Below, piece by piece: positions 52,069 to 61,445 of a stretch of 64,000 nt of DNA. The position numbers and the translations under genes were made by a program. Under the pieces are notes generated by a model. It was not told the DNA's origin, made no database searches, and worked only from the letters and a program-made list of their open reading frames with translations. Source of the stretch: CAWDPQ01 sp963804245 (GTDB taxonomy: Bacteria > Acidobacteriota > Vicinamibacteria > Vicinamibacterales > 2-12-FULL-66-21). The stretch spans positions 1 to 64,000 of the forward strand of contig CAWDPQ010000016.1 of NCBI GenBank assembly GCA_963804245.1, given 5' to 3'. Every line of letters begins with the position of its first letter. The first letter of the stretch is position 1.

Positions 52069-53226
52069 TCATCGGTGCCGATCGATCTCTGCCGGTTCCT
52101 GCTCGATCCGCTTCTCGGCGCCCGCCGCCTTGGCCTGGCGATGGAGGTCGGCGACGAGCTGTTCACGCTTGTGCACGAGCTCCTTCCGCGCTCGCCGCTG
52201 CCACTCGGATCCGATCGCGTATTCACAGAACAGCGGGAAGGCGATCGTCGAATCGCAGTAGGTGACCACCGTATCCGGCAGAACGCCCGGATTCACCTTG
52301 CCCCAGCTCACCGCCTCCGCCGGCGTGGCGCCCGACAAACCACCCCAGACGACCTGGTCCGTCGTGATCTGGATGAAATAGTCGTTCCCTCCCTTGGGAA
52401 TGCCGTAGACCTCCCACAGCGTAGGCTGCCCCTGCAGATAGAAATTCTTCGGCGACCCGCCGCCGAGAATCACGCAGCCGTTCTGCTTGCCGGCGAGGAT
52501 GATCGCGCACACCTCGTTCACGTCGCGATTGGGATCGATCATCAGCGTGCCGCCGTTCATCAGCTCGTGATACGCGATGTTCATCCCGATCGAGCTGTCG
52601 CCCGGCGACGAAGTGTAGATGGGCACGCCGGCCCTGGCTGCGCGCGCGACGACCGAATACTCCTCGCAGCCAGGATTTCGATCGAGGAGGTCCATGCCGA
52701 GCCGGTAGTGGAACTCCGAAGTCGAGACCGGCCCGGAGAGCTTGGACCGCACGATGAACTCACGAATGTACTTGTCCGTTTCCAGCAGAACGGTCGCCGG
52801 GAAGAGGACGTCGTAAATGCGGATGATTCCCTGCTCGTACAACTCCACGTCGTCGAGAAACGGCGAGCCGCGGTGGAGCGTGAAGTTCAGCGCGTAATGC
52901 AGATCGTGATACAGGTTGGCGCCGGTGCTGATGACAAAGTCAACGAGACCGCGATCCATCAACTCGATCACGCAGCCGCCGAGGCCGGCCGGCGTGAGCG
53001 CGCCGGCAATGGTCAGGCCGATCGTGGTGTCGTTCTCTGGAGCGAGCATCTTCTCCGTGAAGATGTGACAGGCCTCGGACAAACGCCCGGCGTTGAACGC
53101 CTGGAAACCGCCGTCGATGAGATGTCTGACCTCCGCGCTCCCGCGCGGACGGTAGTACTTGATTGGCTTGCCGGTGAGGTAGTTCTTGGTGTCGTGGCCC
53201 GTGGCCCCGGGCGCTCGATGTGGCAC
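52069..53226 (-). CDS. Deoxyhypusine-synthase-like protein
   Basis: The 385-residue product matches the DHS family: NDTTIGLTIAGALTPAGLGG, DFVISTGANLYHDLHYALNF, VPIYTSSPGDSSIGMNIAYH, GGGSPKNFYLQGQP and the catalytic-lysine region GATPAEAVSWGKVNPG. In eukaryotes and archaea the enzyme modifies eIF5A; bacteria lack that target, and bacterial homologues are thought to act on polyamines (homospermidine-like) or remain unassigned. ATG 53226 is used. It is followed by the DUF5615 gene. Confidence 0.9.
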   Translation of the reverse strand: MPHRAPGATGHDTKNYLTGKPIKYYRPRGSAEVRHLIDGGFQAFNAGRLSEACHIFTEKMLAPENDTTIGLTIAGALTPAGLGGCVIELMDRGLVDFVISTGANLYHDLHYALNFTLHRGSPFLDDVELYEQGIIRIYDVLFPATVLLETDKYIREFIVRSKLSGPVSTSEFHYRLGMDLLDRNPGCEEYSVVARAARAGVPIYTSSPGDSSIGMNIAYHELMNGGTLMIDPNRDVNEVCAIILAGKQNGCVILGGGSPKNFYLQGQPTLWEVYGIPKGGNDYFIQITTDQVVWGGLSGATPAEAVSWGKVNPGVLPDTVVTYCDSTIAFPLFCEYAIGSEWQRRARKELVHKREQLVADLHRQAKAAGAEKRIEQEPAEIDRHR

Positions 53227-53460
53227 TGACCAACCTCCAGCCTGGGGGGGCCGCCTCGACCCGCTCGGGCACCGCGCTCGAGGCGGAGCGCCGGATGCGC
53301 CGGAACGGCATGCATCCGCAGAGGTTTAGCTTAGCATCACTCCACTGCAGCCGGATGCGCGATCGGCCGAAATCCCTTGACAGGGGGACGTCGCGCGGAG
53401 CGACCGTAGTCCGCTTCGCCGAAGCAGGAGGGCCGACCCCGAGACCGTGAGCAGTCCAGG

Positions 53461-53889
53461 ATGACCGACGCCATACCGAGCGATGCGTTGAGAATAGCCG
53501 CGCTGCTGCTTGGGGCGATCGGAGTCGCCTTGGCGCTGCTGTTCTGGTTCAAGGGACGCAGGCTCGCCGGCCCGCACGTATTCCGTGCCAGCCGGTTCAG
53601 CCGCGGCAACCTTCTCTTCCCGACCCAGGTCTCGGTCACCCCCGCGAGCGTCGTGCACTACAAGCCGGAACTATTCGGCGGGCGCGAACACTCGATGCAC
53701 ATTGCGCACGTCGCGTCGGTTCTCATCGACCGCAACCTGTTTTTCTCGGACGTCTTGATCGAGAGCACCGGCGGCACGAGTCCGGTGCGTTGTCACGGAC
53801 ACCGCAAAGCCGATGCCGTCGAGATGAAGCAGCGGATCGAGCAGTTTCAATCTGAATACTATCGCGGACAGTCGAATGGCCAACGTTGA
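53461..53889 (+). CDS. Small membrane-anchored protein, bacterial PH-like domain
   Basis: ATG 53461 opens a 142-residue product with an N-terminal membrane segment (IAALLLGAIGVALALLFWFK) and a cytoplasmic domain FPTQVSVTPASVVHYKPELF, REHSMHIAHVASVLIDRNLF and IESTGGTSPVRCHGHRKADA that resembles bacterial PH domains. The role is unknown. Its end overlaps the downstream sigma-54 activator by 14 bases, so the two are translationally linked. Confidence 0.6.
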   Translation: MTDAIPSDALRIAALLLGAIGVALALLFWFKGRRLAGPHVFRASRFSRGNLLFPTQVSVTPASVVHYKPELFGGREHSMHIAHVASVLIDRNLFFSDVLIESTGGTSPVRCHGHRKADAVEMKQRIEQFQSEYYRGQSNGQR

Positions 53890-55210
53890 AAATCTGATGA
53901 GCGGCCGACGCGTGGAGGCAACGGATGCCGAGACACGCTTCCAGTCGCTCGTCCAGTCGCCGCTGCGCGCGGCCATCCTCCGCTTTCTGTTCGCGCGCCC
54001 CGAGGAATCGTTCGACGTCGAGGCGCTGATGCAGACGTTCGGCCGCATGCGGCTGGACGTCGAGAACTGCATCAAGGAGCTCGTCGCCTTCGGCGTCGTC
54101 CACCGCACGTCGACCGAGCGGCACGCCGCGCTACGCGCATGCGTCACGCCGAACAACGCCATGCGCGACCTGCTCGATCAGTTCCTCGAGCGGCGGGCGA
54201 CCGTCAGCCACGAGGATCGCTCACCCTCCGTTCAGCGGTTCCGGGAAATGATCGGCCGTGACGAGAAGATGCTCGTCGTCTTCGAGTGGATCCGCACCGC
54301 GGCGAAGTCCGATATCTCGGTGTTGATCCTCGGGCCGACAGGATCGGGCAAGGAAGTCGTCGCGCGCATGATCCACGAGTTGAGCCGCCGCGGCACGAAC
54401 AAGTTCCAGGCGGTCAACTGCGCGGCGCTGCCCGACACACTTTTCGAGTCGGAGATCTTCGGCTACGAAAAAGGCGCGTTCACCGGCGCCCACGATCGCA
54501 AGCCGGGCCGGCTCGAGCTCGCCAACAACGGCACGCTGTTTCTCGACGAGATCGGCGACCTGTCCATCATCGCGCAGGCCAAGCTGCTGCGCGTGCTCGA
54601 GGAACGGCGGTTCGAGCGCCTTGGCGGCAACACGTCGATCGAGGTCAACTTCCGTCTGATCTCGGCGACGAACCGGCCGCTCGATCAGTTTGTCCGCGAT
54701 TCGCGCTTCCGCGAGGATCTGTATTACCGGGTCAATGCCTTTTCCATCCGCCTGCCTTCGCTTCGCGAACGGGCGAGCGACATCCCGGTGCTGGCGCAGC
54801 GGTTCCTCGCGCGCTACTGCGCGGCGAACGGACTGCCGGTCGATGGCAAGTCGTTCGCGAAGGAAGGGATCGACCTGCTGATGCAGTATCACTGGCCGGG
54901 GAACATCCGCGAGCTGGAGAGCACGGTGTCGCGGGCGGCCCTGTCATCGCCGGGGCGGGTCATCCGGCCGGGAGACATCGAGTTCCTCCATGCCAGCGAA
55001 ACGCCGATGGAGGCCACCCGCGAACGGATGCCCTCACTGGCCGACGCCGAGCGGGCGCACATCGTTCGAGTCCTGGAAAGCGTGAGCTGGAACAAGAAGC
55101 AGGCGGCCGGCGTGCTGGAAATCAGCCGCGGCACCCTCTATCGCAAGATTCTGGAATACGGCCTCGAAACCGACCCGCGGCCTTCCCGCAACCGGAGCTC
55201 GGCGCGCTGA
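53876..55210 (+). CDS. Sigma-54-dependent activator with N-terminal winged-helix-like domain
   Basis: The 444-residue activator has an N-terminal domain (about 20-110; FQSLVQSPLRAAILRFLFAR, EALMQTFGRMRLDVENCIKE) resembling a winged helix in place of a receiver, then the AAA+ domain with Walker A GPTGSGKE, GAFTGA loop, Walker B GTLFLDEIGDL, arginine region FREDLYYRVNAF and WPGNIRELESTVSRA, and a Fis-type HTH (WNKKQAAGVLEISRGTLYRK). It should activate a sigma-54 promoter in response to an unknown signal, perhaps through the preceding membrane PH-like protein. Confidence 0.92.
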   Translation: MANVENLMSGRRVEATDAETRFQSLVQSPLRAAILRFLFARPEESFDVEALMQTFGRMRLDVENCIKELVAFGVVHRTSTERHAALRACVTPNNAMRDLLDQFLERRATVSHEDRSPSVQRFREMIGRDEKMLVVFEWIRTAAKSDISVLILGPTGSGKEVVARMIHELSRRGTNKFQAVNCAALPDTLFESEIFGYEKGAFTGAHDRKPGRLELANNGTLFLDEIGDLSIIAQAKLLRVLEERRFERLGGNTSIEVNFRLISATNRPLDQFVRDSRFREDLYYRVNAFSIRLPSLRERASDIPVLAQRFLARYCAANGLPVDGKSFAKEGIDLLMQYHWPGNIRELESTVSRAALSSPGRVIRPGDIEFLHASETPMEATRERMPSLADAERAHIVRVLESVSWNKKQAAGVLEISRGTLYRKILEYGLETDPRPSRNRSSAR

Positions 55211-55398
55211 CTAAGTAATTTTCGTAAGCTGGTGTGTCGTTGTGGGACACCGGCTTGCAAATTCGTGCGCGGGCACCCCGCGGCTGCATCGCATCAAGTC
55301 TTTGTAGAATAGCGGGTTGCCACTGACAAGATCGATATTCGCGATGTGCGGCAGTGTGCTTGCACGACGCTGACGGTTCGGTTCTGCGAGCATCCTGC
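55211..55398. promoter_or_regulatory. Intergenic region with a hairpin after the activator gene
   Basis: AAGCTGGTGT (55226-55235) pairs with ACACCGGCTT (55247-55256) around an 11-base loop, 15 bases after the stop, which could be a weak terminator. The same bases include GGGACACCGGCTTGCA, a poor match to a sigma-54 -24/-12 promoter (GG and TTGCA correctly spaced). No gene is seen. Confidence 0.4.
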
Positions 55399-56777
55399 CC
55401 AATGTTCCGACGCGCGCTCCTCACGCTGTCGTTCTGTACTGGTCGTCTGCAGTCTTGCAGGCGCGGAGGGCGTCCCTCGCCTCAATGACCAGGTTGGACG
55501 CGGTGCTGGCCGAGCGGGCACAGGCACCGAGCGGCACCTCGCGCGTCATCATTCAGACACGGGACGGGACTGCCGCCGACACCCTCATTGGCGATTGCCA
55601 CGGGGTGCTCGGTCGTCGCATCGCCAGCATCTCAGCGCGCGTGGCTGAGGTCCCGGATGACTGCCTCAGCCAGCTCGCTTCGCATCCGAACGTCATTGCC
55701 GTCAGTGCCGACCGACAGGTCCGCGGCGCCTTGCAGGGCACCATCCGGGCGACGATTGGTGCGGCGTGGGTGGCCGAACATCTTGGATTCGACGGCACGG
55801 GGATCGGGGTGGCGATCGTGGATTCGGGTGTGGCGGCCTGGCACGACGACCTCGGCAACAACCGTGTCGTGCACTTCGCCGACTTCGTCAACCGCCAGGC
55901 GGTGCCTTACGACGATTACGGGCACGGCACGCACGTCGCGGGCATCATCGCCGGGAACGGGCAGAACGCCGGCGGTTCGCGCCGCGGCATCGCCCCCGGT
56001 GCACACCTCGTCGTCCTCAAAGCCCTCGACAGCGCCGGGGACGGCAACGTCAGCCGTGTCATCGCCGCGATCGATTACGCGGTGCGAAACCGGGCGGCCT
56101 ACAACATCCGCATCATCAACCTGTCGGTCGTCTGCCGGCGTCTACGAGTCGTACAACACCGATCCGCTCGCCCGCGGCCGCACGGCGAGCGGTCGACGCG
56201 GGCATCATCGTGATCACGGCCGCCGGCAATCTCGGCCGCGACGCGGCGGGAGCTATTCAGTACGGCGGCATCACGGCTCCGGGTAACGCGCCGTGGGTGC
56301 TCACGGTCGGGGCGTCGAACGACAAGGGCACGGTCGATCGGGCCGATGACACGATCGCCGCGTTCAGCTCACGCGGCCCCGGCCTCATCGATGGATCCAT
56401 CAAGCCCGACCTGGTCGCACCCGGCGTCGGCATCGAATCACTCGGAGACACGACGAGCTTCCTGTATCAGTCACGGCCGTCGGCGCGCCGCTGGGGCGCC
56501 GGCCGGAGCGCGACAGGAACCATACATGACATTGAGCGGGACGAGCATGGCGGCGCCAATCGTCGCCGGGACGGTTGCTCTCATGCTCCACGCGAACCCG
56601 ACTCTGTCGCCTGAGAGCGTGAAGACGATTCTCAGACGGACTGCGGAGAGCAACAGCCGGTACGACCAGTTCACGCAAGGGGCCGGCTTCCTGAATTCGC
56701 GCGCTGCCGTGGAGCTCGCGCGCGAGCTGGCCGGAGACGCGACTCCTGAGCCGGTCGAACCTGAGACCGTCCAGTGA
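55399..56777 (+). pseudogene. Subtilisin-like serine protease (S8), several frameshifts
   Basis: ATG 55399 (MFRRALLTLSF) begins a likely signal peptide that is itself broken (VLVVCSLAGAEG in another frame). An inhibitor-like propeptide follows (RVIIQTRDGTAADTLIGDCH). Catalytic motifs are present: aspartate in GVAIVDSGVAAWHDD, histidine in YDDYGHGTHVAGIIAGN, serine in TLSGTSMAAPIVAGTVALML. The frame shifts near 56130 (AGVYESYNTDPLAR), 56170 (AVDAGIIVITAAGNLG) and 56515. Joined, about 455 residues. So many breaks in 1.4 kb suggest either a dying gene or poor assembly. It is coupled (GTGA) to the next gene. Confidence 0.75.
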
Positions 56778-59264
56778 GAGCGCTCCCGCTTGCGGCGCGG
56801 CTGTACGTATCGTCGATCATCGGATTCGGCGGGCTGCTCCTGGTCGGGTTCTTTCCGCTGAAGACGTTCGACTCGCCGTCGCTCTTCCTCGTCCTGCTGG
56901 CGCTCTCCTCGATCACCTCCGTTTTCAAAGTGAATCTGCCGCTCGCCCGCAGCGGATCGACCATGTCGGTCTCGTACGCGGTCGACTTCGCCTCGCTGCT
57001 GCTGCTCGGCGCGCACGAGACGATGCTCGTGGCGGCGGCCAGCGCTTACAGCCAGTGCACGTTCCGCATCAAGGAGCCGAACCCGACGCATCGGACGCTC
57101 TTCAGCATGGCGTGCCTGGTGCTGACCGTGCAGGCGGCAGGCGCCATATACATCTTCCTCGGCGGTACCCCCGGCCATTTCCAGGGGGGCAAGATCGCGC
57201 AGCCGCTCGTCGGCGCCGCCACGACCTACTTCGTCGTGAACACGCTGACGATTGCCACGGCGATCGCGCTCTCCACGCGGCAGCCGATCATCAAAGTCTG
57301 GAACGAGAACTTCCTGTGGAGCGCGCCCAGCTACTTCGTCGGCGCCGGCGTGGCGGCTCTCTCCGCCTGGATGGTCCTCGGCCTCGAAGCGCACTGGCTC
57401 GCGGTGCTCGTCATGGCGCCGCTCATCCTGACCTACCGCACCTACAAGGTGTACCTGGGGCGAATCGAGGACGAGCAGCGCCACGTCCGCGAAATGGCCG
57501 ATCTGCACCTGGCGACGATTGAGGCGCTGGCGCTCGCCATCGACGCGAAGGACCAGACGTCGCAGTCACATATCCGGCGCGTGCAGCTGTATGCGGCCGA
57601 AGTGGCGAAGGCGCTGGGCATGTCGGAGAACGACATTCAAGGCGTCAAGACCGCCGCGCTGCTGCACGACATCGGAAAACTCGCGGTGCCCGAGCACATC
57701 CTCTCGAAACCAGGGCCGCTCACGCCCGAGGAGTTCCAGAAGATCCGCGCGCACCCCAAGGTCGGCGCCGACATCGTCTCCTCCGTGCCATTCCCCTATC
57801 CCGTGGCTCCGCTCATTCTGAGTCACCACGAGCGATGGGACGGAAAGGGCTATCCCGCAGCGCTCAAGGGCGAGGAAATTCCTCTCGGCGCGCGCATCCT
57901 GTCGGTCGTCGACTATTTCGACGCGCTGATGGCCGAACGGCCGTACCACAAGGCCATGGGATTCGAGGCGGCCATCGGGCTCCTGCAGCAGGAGGCGGGA
58001 CGCGGACTGGACCCGACCGTGGTCGAAAAGTTCATCGAGCTTCTGCCCAGCCTCCAGGCCGAGGCGGCACGGCTCGAGCAGGCGATGCGCAAACCGGTTC
58101 CAGCGGCCGCACCGTCGGTCGGCGAGCCGGCCACCGGATTGATGCCGGAACCGGCCAAGAAGAACGTCTTCGACGACATCGCGCTCGCGCACCGGGAAAT
58201 CTACGCGCTGTACGAAATCGCGCAGGCGATGGGCACCAGCCTGGGCGTCTCCGACACCATGGCGCTGATCTCGGCAAAGCTGAGCAACCTCGTACCGTTC
58301 TCGTGCGCCGCACTCTTCCTCTACGACGAGGAGACGGAGACGCTGCGCTGCCGCTTCGCGACCGGCACGGATGCCGACGTGATCCAGCAGATCGCGGTAC
58401 GCACGGGTGAAGGCCTTACCGGCTGGGTCGCGCGAAATCGCCGTCCGCTCGTCAATGCCCGGCCGAATGCCGATCTCGAGGCGGCGGGACTGTCACACGG
58501 CCACGAGTCTCCAGTCAGCGCTCGTCTGCCCGCTGCTCTTCGGCGAGCGATTCATCGGCACCCTGTCCGTCTACCACGTCGATCCGGCCTTCTACCGCGA
58601 TGACCATCGACGTCTGCTCGATCGCGTCTCCGAACAGGCGGCAGCGGTCATCAACAACTCGATCCTGTTCGAGCAGACACAATCCGACTCGCTGACCGAT
58701 CCGTTGACCGGACTGCCGAACACGCGATTCCTGTTCATGCACCTGACGCGCGAGCTCTCGCGTGCCGAGCGTCTCAAGTCGGAGCTCTCGCTCATGGTCA
58801 TGGACCTCGACAGCTTCAAGGAGATCAACGACAGCCACGGCCACCACGTCGGGGATCGGGCGCTGTGCGAGGTGGCGCGGGTGCTGCGCGCGGCCATCCG
58901 GCCCTATGACATCTGCGTCCGCTACGCCGGCGATGAGTTCATCGTCGTGCTCTCCGGTTGCGGCGCGGAGGAGGCAGAAGCGAAACGCCAGGAGCTGCAG
59001 AAGGAAATCGACGCCATTTACTTCGAGGCGCGGCCGGGCAAGCGGCTGCCGCTCGGAATCAGCGTCGGCACGGCCGTGTTCCCCCACGACGGCGAATCGT
59101 ACGAGGCCCTTCTGGCGACGGCGGACAGCCGGATGTATCAGGACAAGGCCGGCCGCAAGCGCAAGAACAGCCGGCAGGGGCCCGCCGGTCCCGAATTCCT
59201 GGCCTCACCGTTTCCAGAACTGACGGAGCACGACCTCCAGCGCGCTGCGGCGGGAATTCTGTAA
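56774..59264 (+). pseudogene. Membrane HD-GYP / GAF / GGDEF cyclic-di-GMP protein, frameshifted near 58495
   Basis: GTG 56774 overlaps the protease stop. Residues 1-225 hold several membrane segments of a sensor module. An HD-GYP phosphodiesterase domain follows (LLHDIGKLAVPEHILSKPG; HHERWDGKGYPAALKGEEIP), then a GAF domain (IYALYEIAQAMGTSLGVSDT). Near 58495 the frame shifts; the other frame continues SLQSALVCPLLFGERFIGTL and a GGDEF domain (TDPLTGLPNTRFLFMHLTRE; RYAGDEFIVVLSG). The joined protein is about 830 residues. AGDEF is a functional cyclase variant in many proteins and HD plus GYP residues are present, so both synthesis and breakdown are possible. Confidence 0.88.
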
Positions 59265-59454
59265 GTCGCTTCCAGCTTCCTTTACTCAGCGCGCTTGCGG
59301 CCCCACTGCCAGCGCGCTCGCTCGGCGGCTTGCGCCTCGCCCTTCGGCAGGCTCAGGGCGACCCTGAGCTACGTCGAAGGGTCGCTCGGGCCGCAGGCGC
59401 TTCCCCAGTTCCCCAGTCCCAGCTTCCAGCTTCCAGCTCTAAATAGATCACTGT
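59265..59454. repeat. Intergenic region with a widespread palindrome and tandem CCAGCTTCC repeats
   Basis: CCCTTCGGCAGGCTCAGGGC (59340-59359) and its partner GACCCTGAGCTACGTCGAAGGG form a 42-base palindrome of a type scattered in many high-GC genomes. Bases 59403-59438 repeat CCCCAGT and AGCTTCC. No gene is seen. Confidence 0.7.
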
Positions 59455-60178
59455 GTGGCTTCGGTCGTACTGCGCGTCGGCAGCGTCAGGACAGCGACGC
59501 CGTCGGCCAGCATCATCCGGCTCGATCTGCAGGACACGCCATTCCCCTATCAACCAGGGCAGGCCGCCGCGATTGGCGTGGCCGATGGCGATCTTCGCGT
59601 GCCGTATTCCATTGCTTCGGCTCCCGCTGAAAGCCAACGCGGACGCTACCTGGACTTCCTGGCGCGTCGCGATCCGGCGAGCCGGTTGATCGAGGTCAAG
59701 CGTGGTTCACGATTGGCTGTCGAGGGACCGTTCGGATCGTTTACGTTCCCGGCCAAGCCGACGGAGGAAAACTTTCTGTTCGTCGCCGGTGGCGTCGGCA
59801 TCGCACCGTTGCGATCGATGATTCGTCAGGCGGTGCTCCTTCGCCAGCCCGGGAGATTGCGGCTGCTCTACAGTGCGCGCTCGCCCGACGACTTCGCGTT
59901 TCTGCCGGAGCTCCGTGCGCTCGCACGCCGCGGGCTCCTCGAGCTGGACGCTGACAGCCACACGTGAAGCGACGGCCCGCTGGCGCGGTGAGCGCGGTCG
60001 GATTACACCCGAACGCCTCGCGCCGCTCATCCGCACGCCCGAAACGCTCTGCTTCGTGTGCGGGCCGACGAGCATGGTCGATGCGGTGCCGAAAATGCTC
60101 AGGGATCTAGGAGTCGAGGGACCGCGAATCAGGATTGAGGAATGGTGGGAGGAAGAAAGGAAGAAGGGAGAAGGATGA
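59455..60178 (+). pseudogene. Ferredoxin-NADP reductase-like FAD/NAD-binding oxidoreductase, frameshifted near 59960
   Basis: GTG 59455 starts a 240-residue flavoprotein: FAD domain with FPYQPGQAAAIGVADGDLRV and PYSIASAPAE (the RxYS-type flavin motif), GPFGSFTFPAKP, and NAD domain FLFVAGGVGIAPLRSMIRQA. At about 59960 the frame ends early (DADSHT); shifting one base gives LTATREATARWRGERGRITP and the conserved CFVCGPTSMVDAVPKMLRDL. The C-terminus IEEWWEEERKKGEG is encoded by a purine tract and is not conserved. The electron partner is unknown. Confidence 0.85.
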
Positions 60179-60230
60179 AGGAGAAATGAAGGCCTTCTTC
60201 CCCTTCTCCTTCCTGCTTCTTCCTGTTTTC
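60142..60230. repeat. Polypurine/polypyrimidine inverted repeat
   Basis: A run almost entirely of purines (GGAAGAAGGGAGAAGGATGA within 60160-60180) is followed after AATGAAGG by its mirror in pyrimidines (CCTTCTTCCCCTTCTCCTTC, 60193-60212). The two sides can form a long hairpin of about 25-30 bp with some mismatches. It overlaps the 3' end of the reductase gene and precedes the convergent BON gene, so it may terminate both. Confidence 0.75.
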
Positions 60231-60537
60231 AAGGCTGTATCTGCAACGTCGACTTCACGTCCTTCACGCCGTCGATTTGGCGGGCGAGCGCGATGGCTTT
60301 CGCCTCTTCCTCTTTCGTCTTCGCCCGACCCGACAACGTGACGACGCCTTTGAACGTGTCGACATCGATGCGCAGACCGCCCACTACGGGATCGTTGAGC
60401 AGCGATGTCTTGACGCGCGTGGTGAGGGTCGCGTCGTCGATCGTTTCGCCAACGGATTTGCCGCAGGCGCTCAGCAGCAACGGCGCCAGAAGGGTCGCGA
60501 CCAGAAGAATGACAGTGGGATAGCTGTATCTCTTCAT
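60229..60537 (-). CDS. BON-domain lipoprotein
   Basis: From ATG 60537 (MKRYSYPTVILLVATLLAPL) the 102-residue product has a lipobox LLLSAC, then a single BON domain: IDDATLTTRVKTSLLNDPVV, VDTFKGVVTLSGRAKTKEEE, ARQIDGVKDVKSTLQI. BON domains bind membrane phospholipids; family members (OsmY-like) stabilise the periplasm under stress. Confidence 0.9.
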   Translation of the reverse strand: MKRYSYPTVILLVATLLAPLLLSACGKSVGETIDDATLTTRVKTSLLNDPVVGGLRIDVDTFKGVVTLSGRAKTKEEEAKAIALARQIDGVKDVKSTLQIQP

Positions 60538-60610
60538 CAAACTCCTCCGAAACTAGACGTGCGGCAACCGCGCCGCGGGCGGCTCCCGGTCAGTCAGCCA
60601 TCGGAGCAAG

Positions 60611-61387
60611 CTACATGCCGGTTGCGTGAAATCCGCCGTCGACCATGAGTACTTCCGCCGTCACCGCCCGGCCGGCTGGACCGAGAAGAAACAGCGCGGC
60701 ATCAGCCACCTCTGCCGTTTCGACGGTCCGGCGGAGCGGGGCACGATCGCGATAGTGCTGCAGGATGCTCGTGAATCCGGCAATGCCCGACGCCGCGAGC
60801 GTCTTGATTGGACCAGCCGAGATGGCATTGACGCGGATCCCCTTGGGCCCAAGATCGGCGGCGAGATACCGCACGCACGCCTCGAGCGCCGCCTTGGCGA
60901 CGCCCATCACGTTGTAGTTCTGGAAGACGCGCTCGCTGCCAAGATAGGTCAGGGTCAGGATGCTGCCACCACCGCGGCTCTCCATGAGGGGCATGGCGCC
61001 CCGCGCCAGCGCCACGAGTGAATAGGCGCTGATGTCGAGCGACATCCGGAAGGCTTCTCTGGACGTCTGAACGAAGGGCGCTGACATCGCTTCGCGTGGC
61101 GCAAAGGCCGCGCCGTGGACGACGAAGTCCAGGCCGCCAAACTCCTTCTCGATCGCCGCAAAGACATTCGCCATCTGCGCATCATCTGTGACGTCGAGCG
61201 GAAGGATCAGGGGGTTCGACAGCGATTCCGACAGCTCGCGCACGTTCTCCTCGAGCCGTTCACCCTGATACGTGACCGCGAGGCGGGCGCCGGCGGTTGC
61301 CGCCGCCTGCGCGATTGCCCACGAAATCGACCGCTTGTTGGCAACTCCGACGATGAGGCCATGTTTGCCACTCAAATCCACGTTCAA
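60611..61387 (-). CDS. fabI: Enoyl-[acyl-carrier-protein] reductase FabI
   Basis: The NADH-dependent last step of fatty-acid elongation. The 258-residue SDR protein has GKHGLIVGVANKRSISWAIA, the FabI-type active site Y-x6-K in NYNVMGVAKAALEACVRYLA, and GIRVNAISAGPIKTLAASGI. Start is TTG 61387 or GTG 61381, with GAAAGG upstream; no ATG is suitable. Normal FabI length. It lies 59 bases after the acetamidase end on the same strand. Confidence 0.95.
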   Translation of the reverse strand: MNVDLSGKHGLIVGVANKRSISWAIAQAAATAGARLAVTYQGERLEENVRELSESLSNPLILPLDVTDDAQMANVFAAIEKEFGGLDFVVHGAAFAPREAMSAPFVQTSREAFRMSLDISAYSLVALARGAMPLMESRGGGSILTLTYLGSERVFQNYNVMGVAKAALEACVRYLAADLGPKGIRVNAISAGPIKTLAASGIAGFTSILQHYRDRAPLRRTVETAEVADAALFLLGPAGRAVTAEVLMVDGGFHATGM

Positions 61388-61445
61388 AGCCTTTCACCGA
61401 AAGAAACTCAGTTAGATCCCGTTGACCTGTCGATCTTCAACGGGC

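Noticed and set aside
55241..55258. Sigma-54 promoter in front of the subtilase
   Set aside because: Only GG and TTGCA fit and the bases are better explained as part of a hairpin after the activator gene; kept only as a low-confidence note.
59960..59967. TGA in the flavin reductase as recoding
   Set aside because: The continuation (LTATREATARWRG) needs a frame change and the position is not a cysteine in the family.
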